A stretch of DNA of 64,000 nt from Haematococcus lacustris (taxonomy: Eukaryota > Chlorophyta > Chlorophyceae > Chlamydomonadales > Haematococcaceae), in contig JASKMD010000025.1 in NCBI GenBank assembly GCA_030144725.1, positions 6,722,679 through 6,786,678 on the forward strand, given 5' to 3'. Made by a program: the position numbers and the translations under genes. This document shows positions 1 to 46,400 of the stretch, piece by piece (the stretch's first letter is position 1; each line of letters starts with the position of its first letter). The notes below the pieces were generated by a model. The model saw only the letters and a list, made by a program, of their open reading frames with translations. It had not been told where the DNA came from and ran no database searches.

Positions 1-609
1 CAAGACATCGTGCAAGTTGTATTTGATCTGTGTTAACCCTTCCACGTGAGCTAAACCATATGCAAAAGTGGAGAGTTTGGAAGGTGTACGATTGTTGATA
101 AGTTGTGTGACAGTGAAGACGCACCCGGAAAAACCTTTGAAATATGCCATCATATTCAGTCATATTCAGTCATATGAGCAATTCCTCAGCAAGTCATATG
201 ATCGGTCGTGCCCTAGGGTAGGTCTATTGTCAGTGCATCGCTGTTATGATTAGGTAGTTCAGTAAATAAATTGCCACGTCAACATATGTCATCAGACGAT
301 ACCGACAGCTTGTAACAGCACAGTTAAACGTCACCTTTTATTGTTCTGGCTTGTTGGTCAATGACAACCGGGTCAAGAACAAGTCGAGAAAGCACCAACA
401 ATTTTAGAAGGTGCGTCGAATATACACAATCAAACCGCCCAGAATGCTCAACAGCTTGCTCAATAAGCAATAGGTCGCGAACAATAGTCACCAATAACGA
501 GTAGAAAAGGGTCGGACACTACACCATCAAGTCACCCAGTTTGTTTTCATCACCCTGTCACTGCTCATGTTCTTGTGGAAGGTTGCTTATGCAGGAAGGC
601 ATGCCTCCA
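1..609. other. intergenic / 3' flank, nothing recognised
   Basis: AT-richer than the rest of the window, with no reading frame that resembles a known protein and no clear exon. It lies downstream of the minus-strand transporter gene and may include its 3' UTR, but I found no TGTAA signal on the minus strand here. It may also belong to a gene beginning outside the window. Confidence 0.4.
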
Positions 610-3600
610 TTAGACTGCATCCCCCTTGGGCTGCATCAGCGGGTCAGCAGAGGGGTGTGTTGCCAGACTGCCAGCTGGCAAGGGGAGCATGCTGAGGCCA
701 GGGTAGGGCGCCTGGTGCTGCCCACCTGCTGCCTGCGCAACCTTGCCTGTCAACGGGCTGAGCGAGGGCGAGGAGGTGGGGCGGGGGAATGGCTTGCTGG
801 CACGGCTGCCGGCTGCTGTGCCTGGTCGCAGCAGACGGGCGTACATCGCGCCAAACACCACCGCCAGACCCAACCTACACAGAAGGGACAAGGGCTGTGC
901 TGTAGTAGGGGCAGCGTGTGTGGGGTTCAAAGGGCAGGGGGAAGGGGAGCAGGGCTGAAACTAGTGCAAAAGTTAGGCACAGGGCCAAGGGTGAGGGCCA
1001 GTGTCAGGGTCATGGCAGACGGCAGTGACACGGCCGGGGTAAGGGCCAGTGTCAGTGTCAGGATCGGGGTCAGGATCAGGATGGAGGTTAGTGTCAGTGT
1101 CTGGGCAAAAGTCAGCGACAGGGCCAGGGTAAGGGTGAGGTGTTGGGTCATGCAAGCCCCATGCAGCCAACTACAAAGGAAGAGCTACGGTACCTGAGCC
1201 ACACCCCTTCAGCCCTCAGCTGTCTCACATGACACCAGGTGTGACCTCCCTCTCAACCCTACTGTGGCCCTGCCTGTCATCAGCCTCTTCACCGATCAGC
1301 GTCTGCTAATGTTCTCCACCCATGACCTGCTGCTGGCCTCATCATCATCATTAACATCGCTGGCTTTGTCACTGTGCTGCCTGTCGCGTGCCCGCTGCGC
1401 TGTGCTGACTGAGCATATCTTTGGCTCGCTGTGGCCTGCCACCCTGTGCATGGGCCAAGGGGAGGAGTTGCTGCTTTGCATGGCGCATGATGTGAGCGCC
1501 TCAAGCGCATTGCACGCAACTTGGTGTTCCAGGCTGCACTGGCCAACAGCCCACACCAGCGCCCAGCTTCTGGGTGCCACTGTTTGTGTGACCCTCTGTG
1601 ACCCACTACTCCCCAGCACCCACCACTGCCCAGCTGCCAGCGGGGTCCAGAACACCAGGGAGGACAACAGGATTGAGAAGAACTGGCGCGTGGTCATGAT
1701 GGTGGCAAAAACGACGGCGCCGTCTACAGCCAGACCCAGCCACCCACAGGTCACATGTCACACTGCATCATGGGTGACATGGACATGGGGTGAAGACATG
1801 CGGTATGGCAGCATGCACAGCATGTTACACTGCAGCATGCATGGCGAAGCAACATTACACTCCCCTGCTTGACTCCGGCCAGGCCTTTGTCCCACCGATG
1901 GCAGGTGAAGGAAGAGAGCAGCCTCAGCATCCCTTGCAGCCTTTCCCAATTGAAAGAGCACGCTGACTCAGTGGATATGTGCTCCCTCCATACTCTCCCA
2001 CCATCAGCCCTAGTGGGGAGGCGGCAAGGGGCTGCATCTGATGCTAGCGTCCTTACTCATACACACGTTCCCTAGGAACAGCGGCATGTAGAGTCAAGTG
2101 CATGGTTCATGTTTGTTAGCCATACTGCCAGGAGCTGTGCCCCAGCTGTGCCCCTGCTGTGCTGCACATGCGCCAGGACATACCAAGCTGGACAGCGGTT
2201 GGGAGCACAGTGTTTTGCCTCGTCAGCCAACCTTCTCACTGCCTGCCGGCTCTGTCTTGGTATTAGGGCTTAGCGGTTGGGAGCACTGTGTTTGGGAGCA
2301 CCTCTTCACTGCCTGCCAGCTCTGTCTTGGTGTTGTGTGTGGCTCTAGCTAGGTAGCTGCACATGCAGGCCATGTGACTGGTTTTGGCTAGCTAAGTGGC
2401 TGGCCAGGCAGCTGGCAGTGGCTGGCCAGGCAGGTGGCTGGCACTGGCTTGCAAGGCTGTCCTGGCTGTCCTGGTCACGGCAAGCTGCTAGCTCCAGCTC
2501 TCCCTGCCACCCCGCACAAGCTTCCTCTCACATTGCTTGATGGTGTAGCTGATGATGAGCTGGACCACTGCGGATGAAGCCGACAGGGCCAAGATGTATG
2601 TGAGGGCGTCCGGGTGGCGCAGCACAAAGGCCAGGGAGGGCAGCAGCTGGCCGGTGGAGAGGGCCCATGCAAAGCTGAACAGGCTGGAGAAGGCGGTGGT
2701 GTACAGGACCTGCATCGAGGCGGGGCGAGGGGGAGAGGGGTGCGTTAGTTGAGCTCGGCTCAGGCCAGGTCAGGCCAGGTCAGCTAGCTCACCTGTGGCA
2801 TCCTAGTTTAGCCTGACCAATCTGACAGTACGTCTGTGTAATTGGACTGGCCTGGGCTGGGCCCTACTGCCCTCGTGTGTTGCTCTTGCTGCTGCTGGTT
2901 GCTGGCTGTTAGGGCTCCAGCATGACCCACCTGCTCACATATGGACATGTGGTGTGTGAGGAACAGGCTGTCCTGCCAGGTGGAGGTGAGGCCGTCAACA
3001 GCCAAGTAGATGAGCATCAGCAGGCAGCCAGTGAGGTAGGTAAGGGCGGTGCCTGGCTCCTGTGCAGCACAAGACCAGCAGCAGGTGAGGGGGTCTGGGA
3101 CCCAAGCAGCAGCAACGCCGACAGGCAAATGCCATGTAATAATAATCATGTTGAAGATATTGATGGTGATGATGATAATGATAGTGATTACAACAGCTCT
3201 GGGAACAGCAGCTGCAGGCATCAGAGATGACAGCAGCAATGGCAGCAGCAGGCACACAGGGTGACCCACAGTGGCCTCATCAAGCAAACCTGGACATGAC
3301 TGGTGCAGTCTTGATGGAGCGCATTGCAGCAATGCTGTGCTTGAGTATGGCAGGGTTTGCTGCTGTGGCATTTATGGCCATGTTAAACTCTGCTTTGAGC
3401 CAGCAGCTGTACAGCTTACAAATTGAGTGACAACACATGAGCACGTCAATGGGTTGGCCAGTGGCATCTAATGCCCTCGAAGCACTTCATGCAGCTGATC
3501 GGTCCGGCATTGAGAATGATATGAGCCCAGGCACGATCAGCGTTGGAATCATGCTGGGATCAGCTTTGAAAAAAATGGGGTGTGTTGAGGAGAGGGGTTG

Positions 3601-4232
3601 TGTACTGACCACCCGAACTCTTGCCTGGAGAGTCCGAGATGCTGCATTGCCGCCCATGACAAAGATGGTGCAGCCAGCTGTGACGGCGCAAGCATGCAGG
3701 TACTCCCACGCCTTGTAGCGGCGACCAGTGTACACCGAGGCCCACAGCATGACAGGCAGGGCCTTGGCAGACTTTGCAAGGGTTTGCACCGCAAAGGAGA
3801 CGAACTTGAGAGCCTCATACTGGCAGGAGGTGGACACTACGTTGGTGAGAGACACGGCTGCGTAGCTGCGCAAGGGAGCACTGGGCTGAGTGTCCAGGCC
3901 AGTGAAGGCGATGATGCTGAGGGACAGTAGGCAGGTGACCAGCCGGTTGCAGAGAACTAGGAAGATCGAGTGGTCAAATAACTCCAAGTGGGGGCCGAAG
4001 CCAACAGTCATGATACGCTCTTGCAGCACACCGTACACCAACAGGCAGCCTGCAAGTCAAGCTTATGCGGCTCAGGGGCAGGTACTGCAGGGCATGCAGA
4101 CTCGGCAAGGCCTGGCTCACCCGTAATGGTGACCACGCCTGCGATACGATGTACCGCCTCGCTCCGAAATGCCCGGCTGCTCCATCCCAACCCGGGGTTG
4201 CTTGTGCCAGCAGTTGCTGGGATTGCAGCCAT
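610..4232 (-). CDS. UDP-galactose/UDP-glucose transporter 5-like (SLC35B family), 6 exons
   Basis: Multi-pass nucleotide-sugar transporter of the SLC35B/plant UTR5 type, expected in ER or Golgi membranes. Exons (minus): 4232-4121, 4049-3625, 3059-2931, 2709-2532, 1723-1624, 874-610, giving about 402 residues, the usual family size. Motifs in order: YGVLQERIMT at the first membrane helix, FLVLCNRLVT, TSCQYEALKFVSFAVQTLAK, GFDGFTSTWQD-type VDGLTSTWQDSLF, ISYTIKQYGAVVFATIMTTR, and the last helix VVFGAMYARLL. The start ATG has an in-frame TGA two codons upstream. Exon 2 can end either at a GC donor (3625) or a GT donor (3610); both keep phase. The C-terminal 60 residues are low-complexity and unlike plant homologues. 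Divergent from the neighbouring ciliary gene. Transported sugar is inferred from family only. Confidence 0.88.
970..1145. repeat. degenerate GTCAGG/GTCAGT minisatellite
   Basis: Repeated GGGCCAGTGTCAGTGTCAGG-like units in the last intron of the transporter gene. It opens spurious frames in several registers. Confidence 0.7.
3095..3195 (+). repeat. dispersed short repeat with ATG-rich tail, copy 1
   Basis: Core GACAGGCAAATGCCATGT preceded by CAGCAACGCC and followed by an irregular (ATG/ATA)n tail. The same core and tail occur at 7,318, and in reverse at 48,535. It lies in the intron between exons 2 and 3 of the transporter gene. The arrangement resembles a SINE or MITE with a microsatellite tail; this is inference. 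Confidence 0.6.
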
Positions 4233-4749
4233 TACTCATACTTTCATATGCCCGCTGGCTGCTTCACAGCGTCGCAGCACAGTACACCCTTCTGCTACAT
4301 TGCCACCGTAAAGTCACGGCGTACGCAGCTTCTACGCAGAATGTGTTGGGACGATAAGAAATGAATGTGGCGGGGCTGGTCATGCAGTTGGGTTTGGGAA
4401 TACTAGTGAATCCGGCACCCAGGCAAATGGTTTGCATTCTGTATCTTTGCTTCTGTGCTCTGTGGCATCCTTCCTCGTGTAACAGGAACGTGCAAGGCAA
4501 CCATGTGTTTTCCTCGAGTTTACAAGACTTACAAAGCTTCTTCATAGATACAGTTGTTCCTCTTGATACACCAGCGCGACTCAACATGGGCAGATTGAAG
4601 CTGTGCCAACCGTCGCTTTGTCAAAATGTATCACTAAAGAAGCCACAACCGATAGGTTCAAAGCGACCTGCTGCCTTATAGCACTACGCGCTAGCTCCGC
4701 AATGCGCCCTACGAGTTTTGTTCGGGCATGAAACCTCGCGGCAGACATA
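4233..4749. promoter_or_regulatory. divergent intergenic region between transporter and CFAP43-like gene
   Basis: About 520 bp between two head-to-head genes, so it should hold both promoters. No TATA box or named motif could be assigned. No credible exon was found. Confidence 0.45.
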
Positions 4750-26523
<21,774 letters not shown>

Positions 26524-27179
26524 CTGGGCTCAAGTGCTTGCCTGGTCAAGTCAATTAGCATTCAACGTGACCGTCCGCGACCAAGAGCACGCTGAGGGAC
26601 GAGATCCTATCCAGACGTGGCAACTGGCAGTCAACGATAAACACAGTGCATTGTCCATATGCACAGCTTGCATTGAACTATATGGCATTGCCCTAACACC
26701 AAGATGGATGTTTGGGCTATGTATGCCATCACGATCACCAGGTGTGCCCAGCTAGTTCAATTCCCCGCTGCCCGATATGCACATGGGAAGTAGAGTTTGA
26801 CATGTCGCACATGTGCACTCTTAGACATGAGACGAGGGCGCCACACTACCTTGTTGACATACAACCACTCATTAGGGCACATTAATGATGATGTGGCTTA
26901 CACCGCTTAAGCCGTCAGCCGTTAGGCTGCTAGGCCGCCCTCCCCCTCTAGGGGTTCGGGACTTTCTGTAACGCACTTCAAAGCAAGGTGCACTGGTGCA
27001 CAAGGTCATTAGGGCACATTAAGTAACTGGAAAGGCATTCCAGGTGCATGAGACAACTGCTCCGCCTGTCAGCAGCGGCATGAGAGGAAGCAGGTGCAGG
27101 GACATGGACCTATACCCATGCGCCATGGGGTACCAGTAAGAAGAACATGAGTAAGATGCACGCCATGTGCTGGGATGTG
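26524..27179. terminator. convergent 3' region with opposing TGTAA signals
   Basis: Separates the stop codons of the convergent CFAP43-like and DTW genes. A plus-strand TGTAA lies at 26967-26971, and a minus-strand TGTAA lies at 26902-26898. Because the plus signal is beyond the minus signal, the two mature 3' UTRs would overlap by roughly 100 nt. TGTAA is the usual polyadenylation signal of volvocalean algae. Confidence 0.55.
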
Positions 27180-31325
<4,146 letters not shown>

Positions 31326-32134
31326 GCCCTACCATGCGCCATACTGGCAGTACCCATCGCGGCGTGCCATGCTGGCAGCAACCTGCCAATCGCCATGCAT
31401 CTCTCACAACACCCGGGACCAGCGACCTGACCTGTGTGACTAGTCCGTGTTTCCCCGTCCACCACTGGTCGCCTCAGCTTCCTCAGCACCACCACACACT
31501 CATGTCGAGACATACATGCAAAACATGTCGAGGTCTTGACCTGATGGGTGCACCTTTGATGATTACAAACTCCATCCCTGGTGGCACATTCACTCCTAAG
31601 ACCACTGGGCTTATAACAGGGACATCTGGACACAACCATGCGCCGTTTGAGGGACACTTGCGGGGAATGGGTGCACCTTTGATGACATCTGGACACAACC
31701 ATGCGGTCGTTTGAATTACGCTTGCGGGGAAGTGGGGTCGACATGAAAAGTACATGGGTGGGTGTCCAATTCCATCCGGCGATCCGCTAATCGCTTCGAG
31801 CCATGTGAGGGAAGTCGTCAGCTCCCTCAGCACCATAGCATACCGCATCCTCCAATCGATTCACTAACCAAACGCTGGCCCCACCTCTTGAGCCAATTGA
31901 CCTCCATAGCCCAGTGGCTAGGACCATGTCTGGGCTCAGTCTGAACTCCTCCCTCATCACGGCACACCTAATGCAGTTGCAAGGGGCGATGCGCAGTCAT
32001 GGGTGTCCTAGCGGAGCTAGCTGTTGTCTGGGTCATTACGTTTAGAAGGCTGCTAAGATCAGTGGCATGTTGACCCCATGCACCCGGGAGTTATGGAAGT
32101 TTACAAAACCTATATTTTGCACACACACCTCGTA
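31326..32134. other. intergenic between DTW and methyltransferase genes
   Basis: Holds the DTW promoter and the methyltransferase 3' UTR. Minus-strand TGTAA signals lie at 32105-32101 and 31566-31562. A direct repeat containing GACATCTGGACACAACCATG occurs at about 31,619 and 31,683 with flanking GGGTGCACCTTTGATGA also repeated. No convincing exon was seen. Confidence 0.5.
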
Positions 32135-40252
<8,118 letters not shown>

Positions 40253-40401
40253 AGCCGCAATGCTGTTATCCAAAATGAGGTACTTCAGTTCGTCGGTGGT
40301 CAAATTCGTCGGCTTCGAAGGAGTGATGCTGGACTGCACGCAAAACCAGCGCCCTGCAGCCGACTAGCTGCAAGCTTGCACTAGCCAATGGCGCATAGCT
40401 T
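40253..40401. promoter_or_regulatory. compact bidirectional promoter
   Basis: Only about 150 bp separate the inferred start codons of the minus-strand methyltransferase and the plus-strand cyclase. Both promoters and 5' UTRs must overlap here or extend into the opposite gene. No core-promoter motif was recognised. Confidence 0.45.
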
Positions 40402-43400
40402 ATGCCCATGAGTGTCGCCGCGACATTCGCTTACTGCAGGCACTGGAGGTGGATTGGAGCGGTGATACTAGCGAGTTTTCTCCCCTGCTTCAGCGCATTA
40501 CGGACAACTACTGGACCGAGCCCAGCCTGTGTTGCTGAACTCGCACAAGCCAAGTAGGAGGCAGTTTCACACACGCAGCCGCGTCCTTCACCTCAGGAAA
40601 GTGAAGATACCTTCTGCATTTGTCATTTGCAGCTGTAGCGAGCCGGAGAAGCTTTTAGCAAACCTTGTCGCACTGCAGTGCCCGTTGGTCAATTTCGATC
40701 CGGTCAGTGTGCAAGTCATGCATGTGGCTTCAGGGCCTCTTGCAGGGACCTGTGGCAGGTTCCCTTCACGCCTTGTTTGACTCGCTGTGTCTTTGCAGAC
40801 CCTCAGACTTGGGGCTGTGTCAGCCACACTCCTCGCAGCTGCTTTCCCTGCAGCAAATGCCTCAGTGTCGCAAGCCTGGAGTGCCCAAGCTACAGTGCTG
40901 AATGCCAGCTTGAGCGCAGTACAGCTGTCTCAGCAGCAGTCTGCAAGCCTTTCACAGCGGCAAGATGTGTACTTGGTCCCATCTGACTACATACCAGGCT
41001 TTGTATCAACAAAGCTCATTGGTTCCCTCGAAGATGTGTACCAAGCACAGGATGACATTGCAGCCACGACAGCGGCAGATGGCACCCCAATGGACAGCGC
41101 ATGGTTCTCCATTGACAGGGTGTTCAGGGAGCCCTCTGTTCTCTACAACCAGATATGGGGAATGCCACTGGGAGGCTCTGTGACGTACTTGGCCTACAGG
41201 TGGGGTACATCCACAGCCCCATCTCCCTTTCAGGACAGACATCAGCATAGCCTACATCCCCTGTGCCGCCATGCGCATGGTGCCAGCACCCCTCTCACCA
41301 TCGCTACCCTCACCGGTAGCATGTCACTCTTGCAGTCCTCCTCAGGGTTGACTAAGTCATACTGTGAAGTTCAGCGCAGCTGCCTCCCATGCACAATCAC
41401 AGTTGCTGATAGCCAGCGTTGAACTGACTATTGCCTGTCAGAGCTGGCACTGGCAGGATGCTGCACACAGGAGCAACCCAGGGGCAGCTCAGTACAAGCC
41501 AGGCCAGCGCATGACTGGTGCATGCCTAGCTTGCCTGTGAGCGCCACAAGGCAATTGCTGGAATGAGTCCTGGGCACCCTGCCTCATTGATAAGTGCAGG
41601 CCAGATGTGCTCAGTGGGCTGCAGCTGGACCCATCCCTGTTGGCATCGTGGGAGGGACTGCTGCAGCTGGTTGAATCAGATGCACTGCGCACCCTGGACA
41701 TGAACGGAGATGGTCAGCCAGACTTCCCTTTTTGCTTTCCAAGGGCACAGGGTGAGACAAGGATGGTCTGACAGGTGACACAGTGAAAGAAAGCAAGCAG
41801 CAGTCATCATCCTCATCATTGGTCAGGTGTGGTCATGGGGTCAGTCAGGCGACGTCACAGATGACGCGTCCTGCACGCTGCCGGGTCAGAGACACCTGCG
41901 CACTCTTGCAGGTAGAGGTCAAGTTTCAGAGTGTCACAGCGTCAAGTGTTTGGTGTCAAAAGCAGCAGGCCAAGGGAGCTGGAACCAGGTCACCAGCCCT
42001 CCAGCACATCTGTCAGCAGGGGTGGGAGGGTGGCCTGGACCGACCTGTAGCTTCCAGCTCTATGGGAGCTAGGGTTCGCTTCATCTCGCTGCTGCTGCTG
42101 CAGGCTGTGGGGTAGGTGCCTTGATGACCATGGCCGCTCCGTATGTCCAAACCACTGGCTCCAAGTCCGGCTTCCTTATAGATACCACCACTGGCACCTC
42201 CTTGCTGTCCAGTGCCGCCTTCACCTGGGCCGTGCAGCTGTTCAAAAGGTGGGCCACACCCTTACACTTTGTGCCTAGGAAAGGACGCAGTCTCACTCCT
42301 ATGGTGCACCGCGATCTGGTGGTTGCCCCTGGGATCCATAAGTCTAACTGACCGGGGCCTCTGTTGCTGTGTGTGTGGTTCTCACGCTTGTGGGTGCCTA
42401 GCACCTGCACACTGTCAGAGGCATGTCCGCACCTCAGCAGCATACCCTGAGGGGTTCACATGGTTAGCCTGCTGGCCTGCTGCTTGGCCTCCTTTGCCTG
42501 CAGGCTGAGGGCAGTGAGCCCTGCCTCTGAGGACGCTGACTGTGGCCTAGGCTTCAACCCCTGGTTCCTGAATGCCAGCTGTGCCATCAGCCTGGAGGTG
42601 CACAGTGAGGGCTTCAAATGGTATGCCCTGGACAACAGCAGCAGGGTGGCCACGCGCTACCTACTCCAGCCTGCCCCAGGGGCCACCCGAGTGTTGGACA
42701 GGGAGTCAGGCAAGCTGGTGGACTGCACAGCCCAGACATGTCCCCTAGCACAGCCTGCACCAGGCAGTCCCACTCAGGCAACCCCAGGCGACCCACTCAC
42801 CCCAGCGCTCCAGGCAGACCCTAGCTCCAGCTCAGCCTCAGCACCCAGCACCCAGGCACGCAGACAGCTTCAGCAGGTGCTGCTGGTCAACCGCGCCCCC
42901 CTGCTGATAGGCGTGCCAGTCGTGCTCGTGGCGAACCAGGCAGTCACCCCTGCTGCGGTCAGGGTGCAGGCGCAGCATGTGATGAGCGCCCTGCTGGATG
43001 CCCGGACCAACTGGGACCTGGTGCTGTACCCAGGGTCAGGTGTGTGTGAGGGTCCAGCTGCAGCACTGGAGCTCACCTGGTGTGTCGGGTCTGCAGCCTT
43101 GCACAGCCAAGATCTCGAGCTCGAGGATCGTGGCAACATCACAAGGGCTTGGTGCTGCGCCCTCATTGGGAAGTCGGCTGGGGCAGTATTATATGAATGC
43201 ACCTTTCGTTTGTCGTGTACACGTCACACTGCAACAGGGTGGACGCATATGTGCATAGTATTAGTGAGGTTTGAGGCAAGGAAATTCATCCTAGGCGACT
43301 TAGGTGTGTAACCCATGCCCCTGCCCAGGCCACTCAACGGTGTCAGGTCAGAGAGGATACCCCACGTTGCTGACCCCAGGTTTGCAGCCAGGAGGTTCCA

Positions 43401-46400
43401 AGTCTATCAGCCTTGTAGGAGGTGTCTTTCCACTGGGTACTGGCTAGCTGGCTGGCTGGCCTCACCTGCCCTCATCCCAAGCCATGGTGACCACGTCAAC
43501 TCGTTCGCCTGCTTGCAGGCGTGCTGCCCGGCCAGACGCACCAGTGGTCCCCTCGCGCCTCCGCCTCCGCCGTGTGGCTCAGTGCTGGTTACCCAGCTGC
43601 TGCAGTGTCCAGCCTGCTAGCCACCTGGGGAGCCAGTGTGGAGATGGCGACCGTGAATGGGGTCTCTCTCATGAAAGCGCAAGGCCTGTCCCAGTTTCTG
43701 CTCAACGCCAGGCGGGCTGTGGCCCTGGCTTGCCAGGAACTCCCTACTGTGGTGGTTGTCGCAAAGCTGAACGCCAGCCTGGCTGACACGGTGTTGGCCA
43801 CCTACTCTAGCTGGAGCCAGTTTGTGTACACCTACCGCCGTGGACTGGGCTACTTAGAGGACATCGAGGTGAGTAGAGGAAGGTGAAAGCTGCCTGACGG
43901 CAACACAGCAGGGTCTCGCTCTCAGTCTATGCCGCCATGCACATGGTGAACTTGCAACACTGCACCGCGCCAAGGCTGTGAATGAGGTGTCCGATGCTGC
44001 ATCACTCATCAGTCTCTTGCATACCAAGAAGTGTGGATCTCCTCCTTGTGTCAGCCTCCAACCCAGCCCAGGACGGCCTGCCTAGCCCTGCCCTAGCCCA
44101 GGACTGCCCCCTCGTCACACAAGCCACCACCCTTCAAATGCAGCACACTGTGGTGCCTTGTGCAGCCACCCCTTCCCAGTCCCCCCGCCTCCTCCCCAAA
44201 GCCGCCTTTGCCCCCAGGGGGTGCAGCTGCCCTCGCGTCCGGGCTCGCCCTCATCCTGCTGCTGTGGCTGCTGAAGATGCTGGCGGTGTATAATGCCAAG
44301 CGCTACCGCAACCTGTGGGGTGCCGTTAAGGCCCCTGGCAATGCCCCGGATACAACCTTGCTCTGTGTGCATGTAGAGGTGAGGCATCAGCACCCTAAAG
44401 CGGTGCCCTCCCGCACAACTGAAGTGACTGCTGTAGCCATTCCTGCTTCTAGGGCCAACCTTTGCGGTGTTTCTTGTCACAAGTGACTTACATCCGTGGT
44501 CAGGCACGCGTACATAGGCCCTGCGCAGGCAGTGTAGTATGCACTCCCCATGCGGACCATGCACTGCCCATTGTCCAGCCTGCTTGCCCCACGTCCCTGT
44601 CACTTGCATAGCATAGCATTGCTGCCCTGACTGCTGAGGTTTTTGCAGAATTACGACCGGCTGTTGAGTGCACTGCCATCGGATGTAGTGGAGCGCACCC
44701 TGGCTGCTTACACCGACCTGATGACTGGCTTGGTCAACAAGCACTGTGGCTACACAGTAGGTGGACGACACCATGCACAACACATTACATTGCACATGCA
44801 GATCAATGCTTGCAGGTTGCAGGTCATGGTTGCTCCTGCAGGCCATGACCCATAGCCTGATCATATATTCACATACTCTGATGAAAGTAGAGCATTTGTA
44901 AGGCATGGGTGCTCTTGCAGGCCGGGGCAGTAGGAGTATCTGTTGGGGTATCCTTGTATTAGAGACTGTATGCCTGGCAGCTGCATGGTGTTTGGCATTA
45001 GGAACTACCAACAACTAGTAGCACAGTCCATGCCGTCGTTAGGAGGATGCTCCCCTCACCCGTACCATAGTGATGCTGATACGTTCCTGAGCCATGCTTA
45101 TGGTTCATCTGTTATCCTGCCTATCGAGCCACGGGGTAGGGTTAGGGTTTAGTCACCCTGCCTCTAAGCCACCTCGGCCATCTGTTACCCTGCCCAACAC
45201 CTTTCTCAAGTCATGAGCTGTTAGGTCTGGATGGAAGGTTAAGGCTCAGGCTGCCTGGTCTGGCTCTTCTCCTGCAGGTGTCGGGAGGGGACCTGGGCTC
45301 TTTGGTGGCTTTCCACTGCCCCCAAGACGCTGCCAGCTTCGCTCTCAGCCTGCAGCTGTTGCTGCTGCAAGAGCGCTGGCCCCACCAGCTGCTGCAGCAC
45401 GAGCTGTTCCACCCCACACGCATGCTGCCAAGGTAAGTTGCTGTGTCTGTTGCTGACTGAGCCCAGCATGTCCTTGCCAGTCAAAGACGCCAGTCCGTTA
45501 GGACCACCATTGCCAAGGCTAACAGCCCACTCAGTGTTGCTAGCAGCCCAGCAGGTCGCTGGGTGCATCAGAGAGACTCTGTGCAGCAGGTTGCTGGGTG
45601 CAGCAGGTTGCTGGGTGCAACAGGAAAACCTTGTGCAGCGGGCTGCCTCTTCCAGGCCCTGCATTGTTAACCAAGGGGTTAGGCATTGCTGCTGCTGTGT
45701 TGCTGAACCTGCGGCGAGGTGCAGCTGCATGGTGTCCATGGGGCATGGTTGCCTGCAGGGCGAATGGCAGCAGCACAGCCCACTTTTCCCCCACCGCCCA
45801 GCAACCCACCATGATGACGAACCCCACCGCAGCCACTGCCAGTGCTCCAGAGAACAAAGGCCTCACTTTCCAGCAGCAGTGCTCAGAGGCCTGGCTCTTG
45901 CATCGGTGGAGCCCCGCAGACCCTGTCGCCCGGCAATCCATCCTCACTGACAACATGCTCTCAGGTGAATGCCGGCTTCTGCTGACCTCCATCAGCGCTA
46001 CACCTCTTTCATGTAGGGTCATGTCTACCCTATACACCTGACCTAACCCTATATGTACCCTATATGTACACCCAACCTTATATTAATACATACCGTACTG
46101 ATACGCCTTGTTGGTGATATCACCAAATCATTTCGTCACCAAATTGTATCACCAATTGTTTGAGCATGGGATTTGGGTGGAAATTCCTTAGGCGTGAGAT
46201 GTTTTTCGTCACCAAATTGTACCAGCAGTTGTTTGAGCATGAGATTTGGGTTTTCACCAAAGCAGCGTATCACCAACAAGGCGTCCAAGCCCTCCTGGCC
46301 TGGAACTATGACCTCACACTGGAGTCTCACACTATAAGTATTCGTGTACCTGGCCCAGGAAGAGCTGCAACGCCTGACCAGGGGGTGGAGTGTCCTGCCA

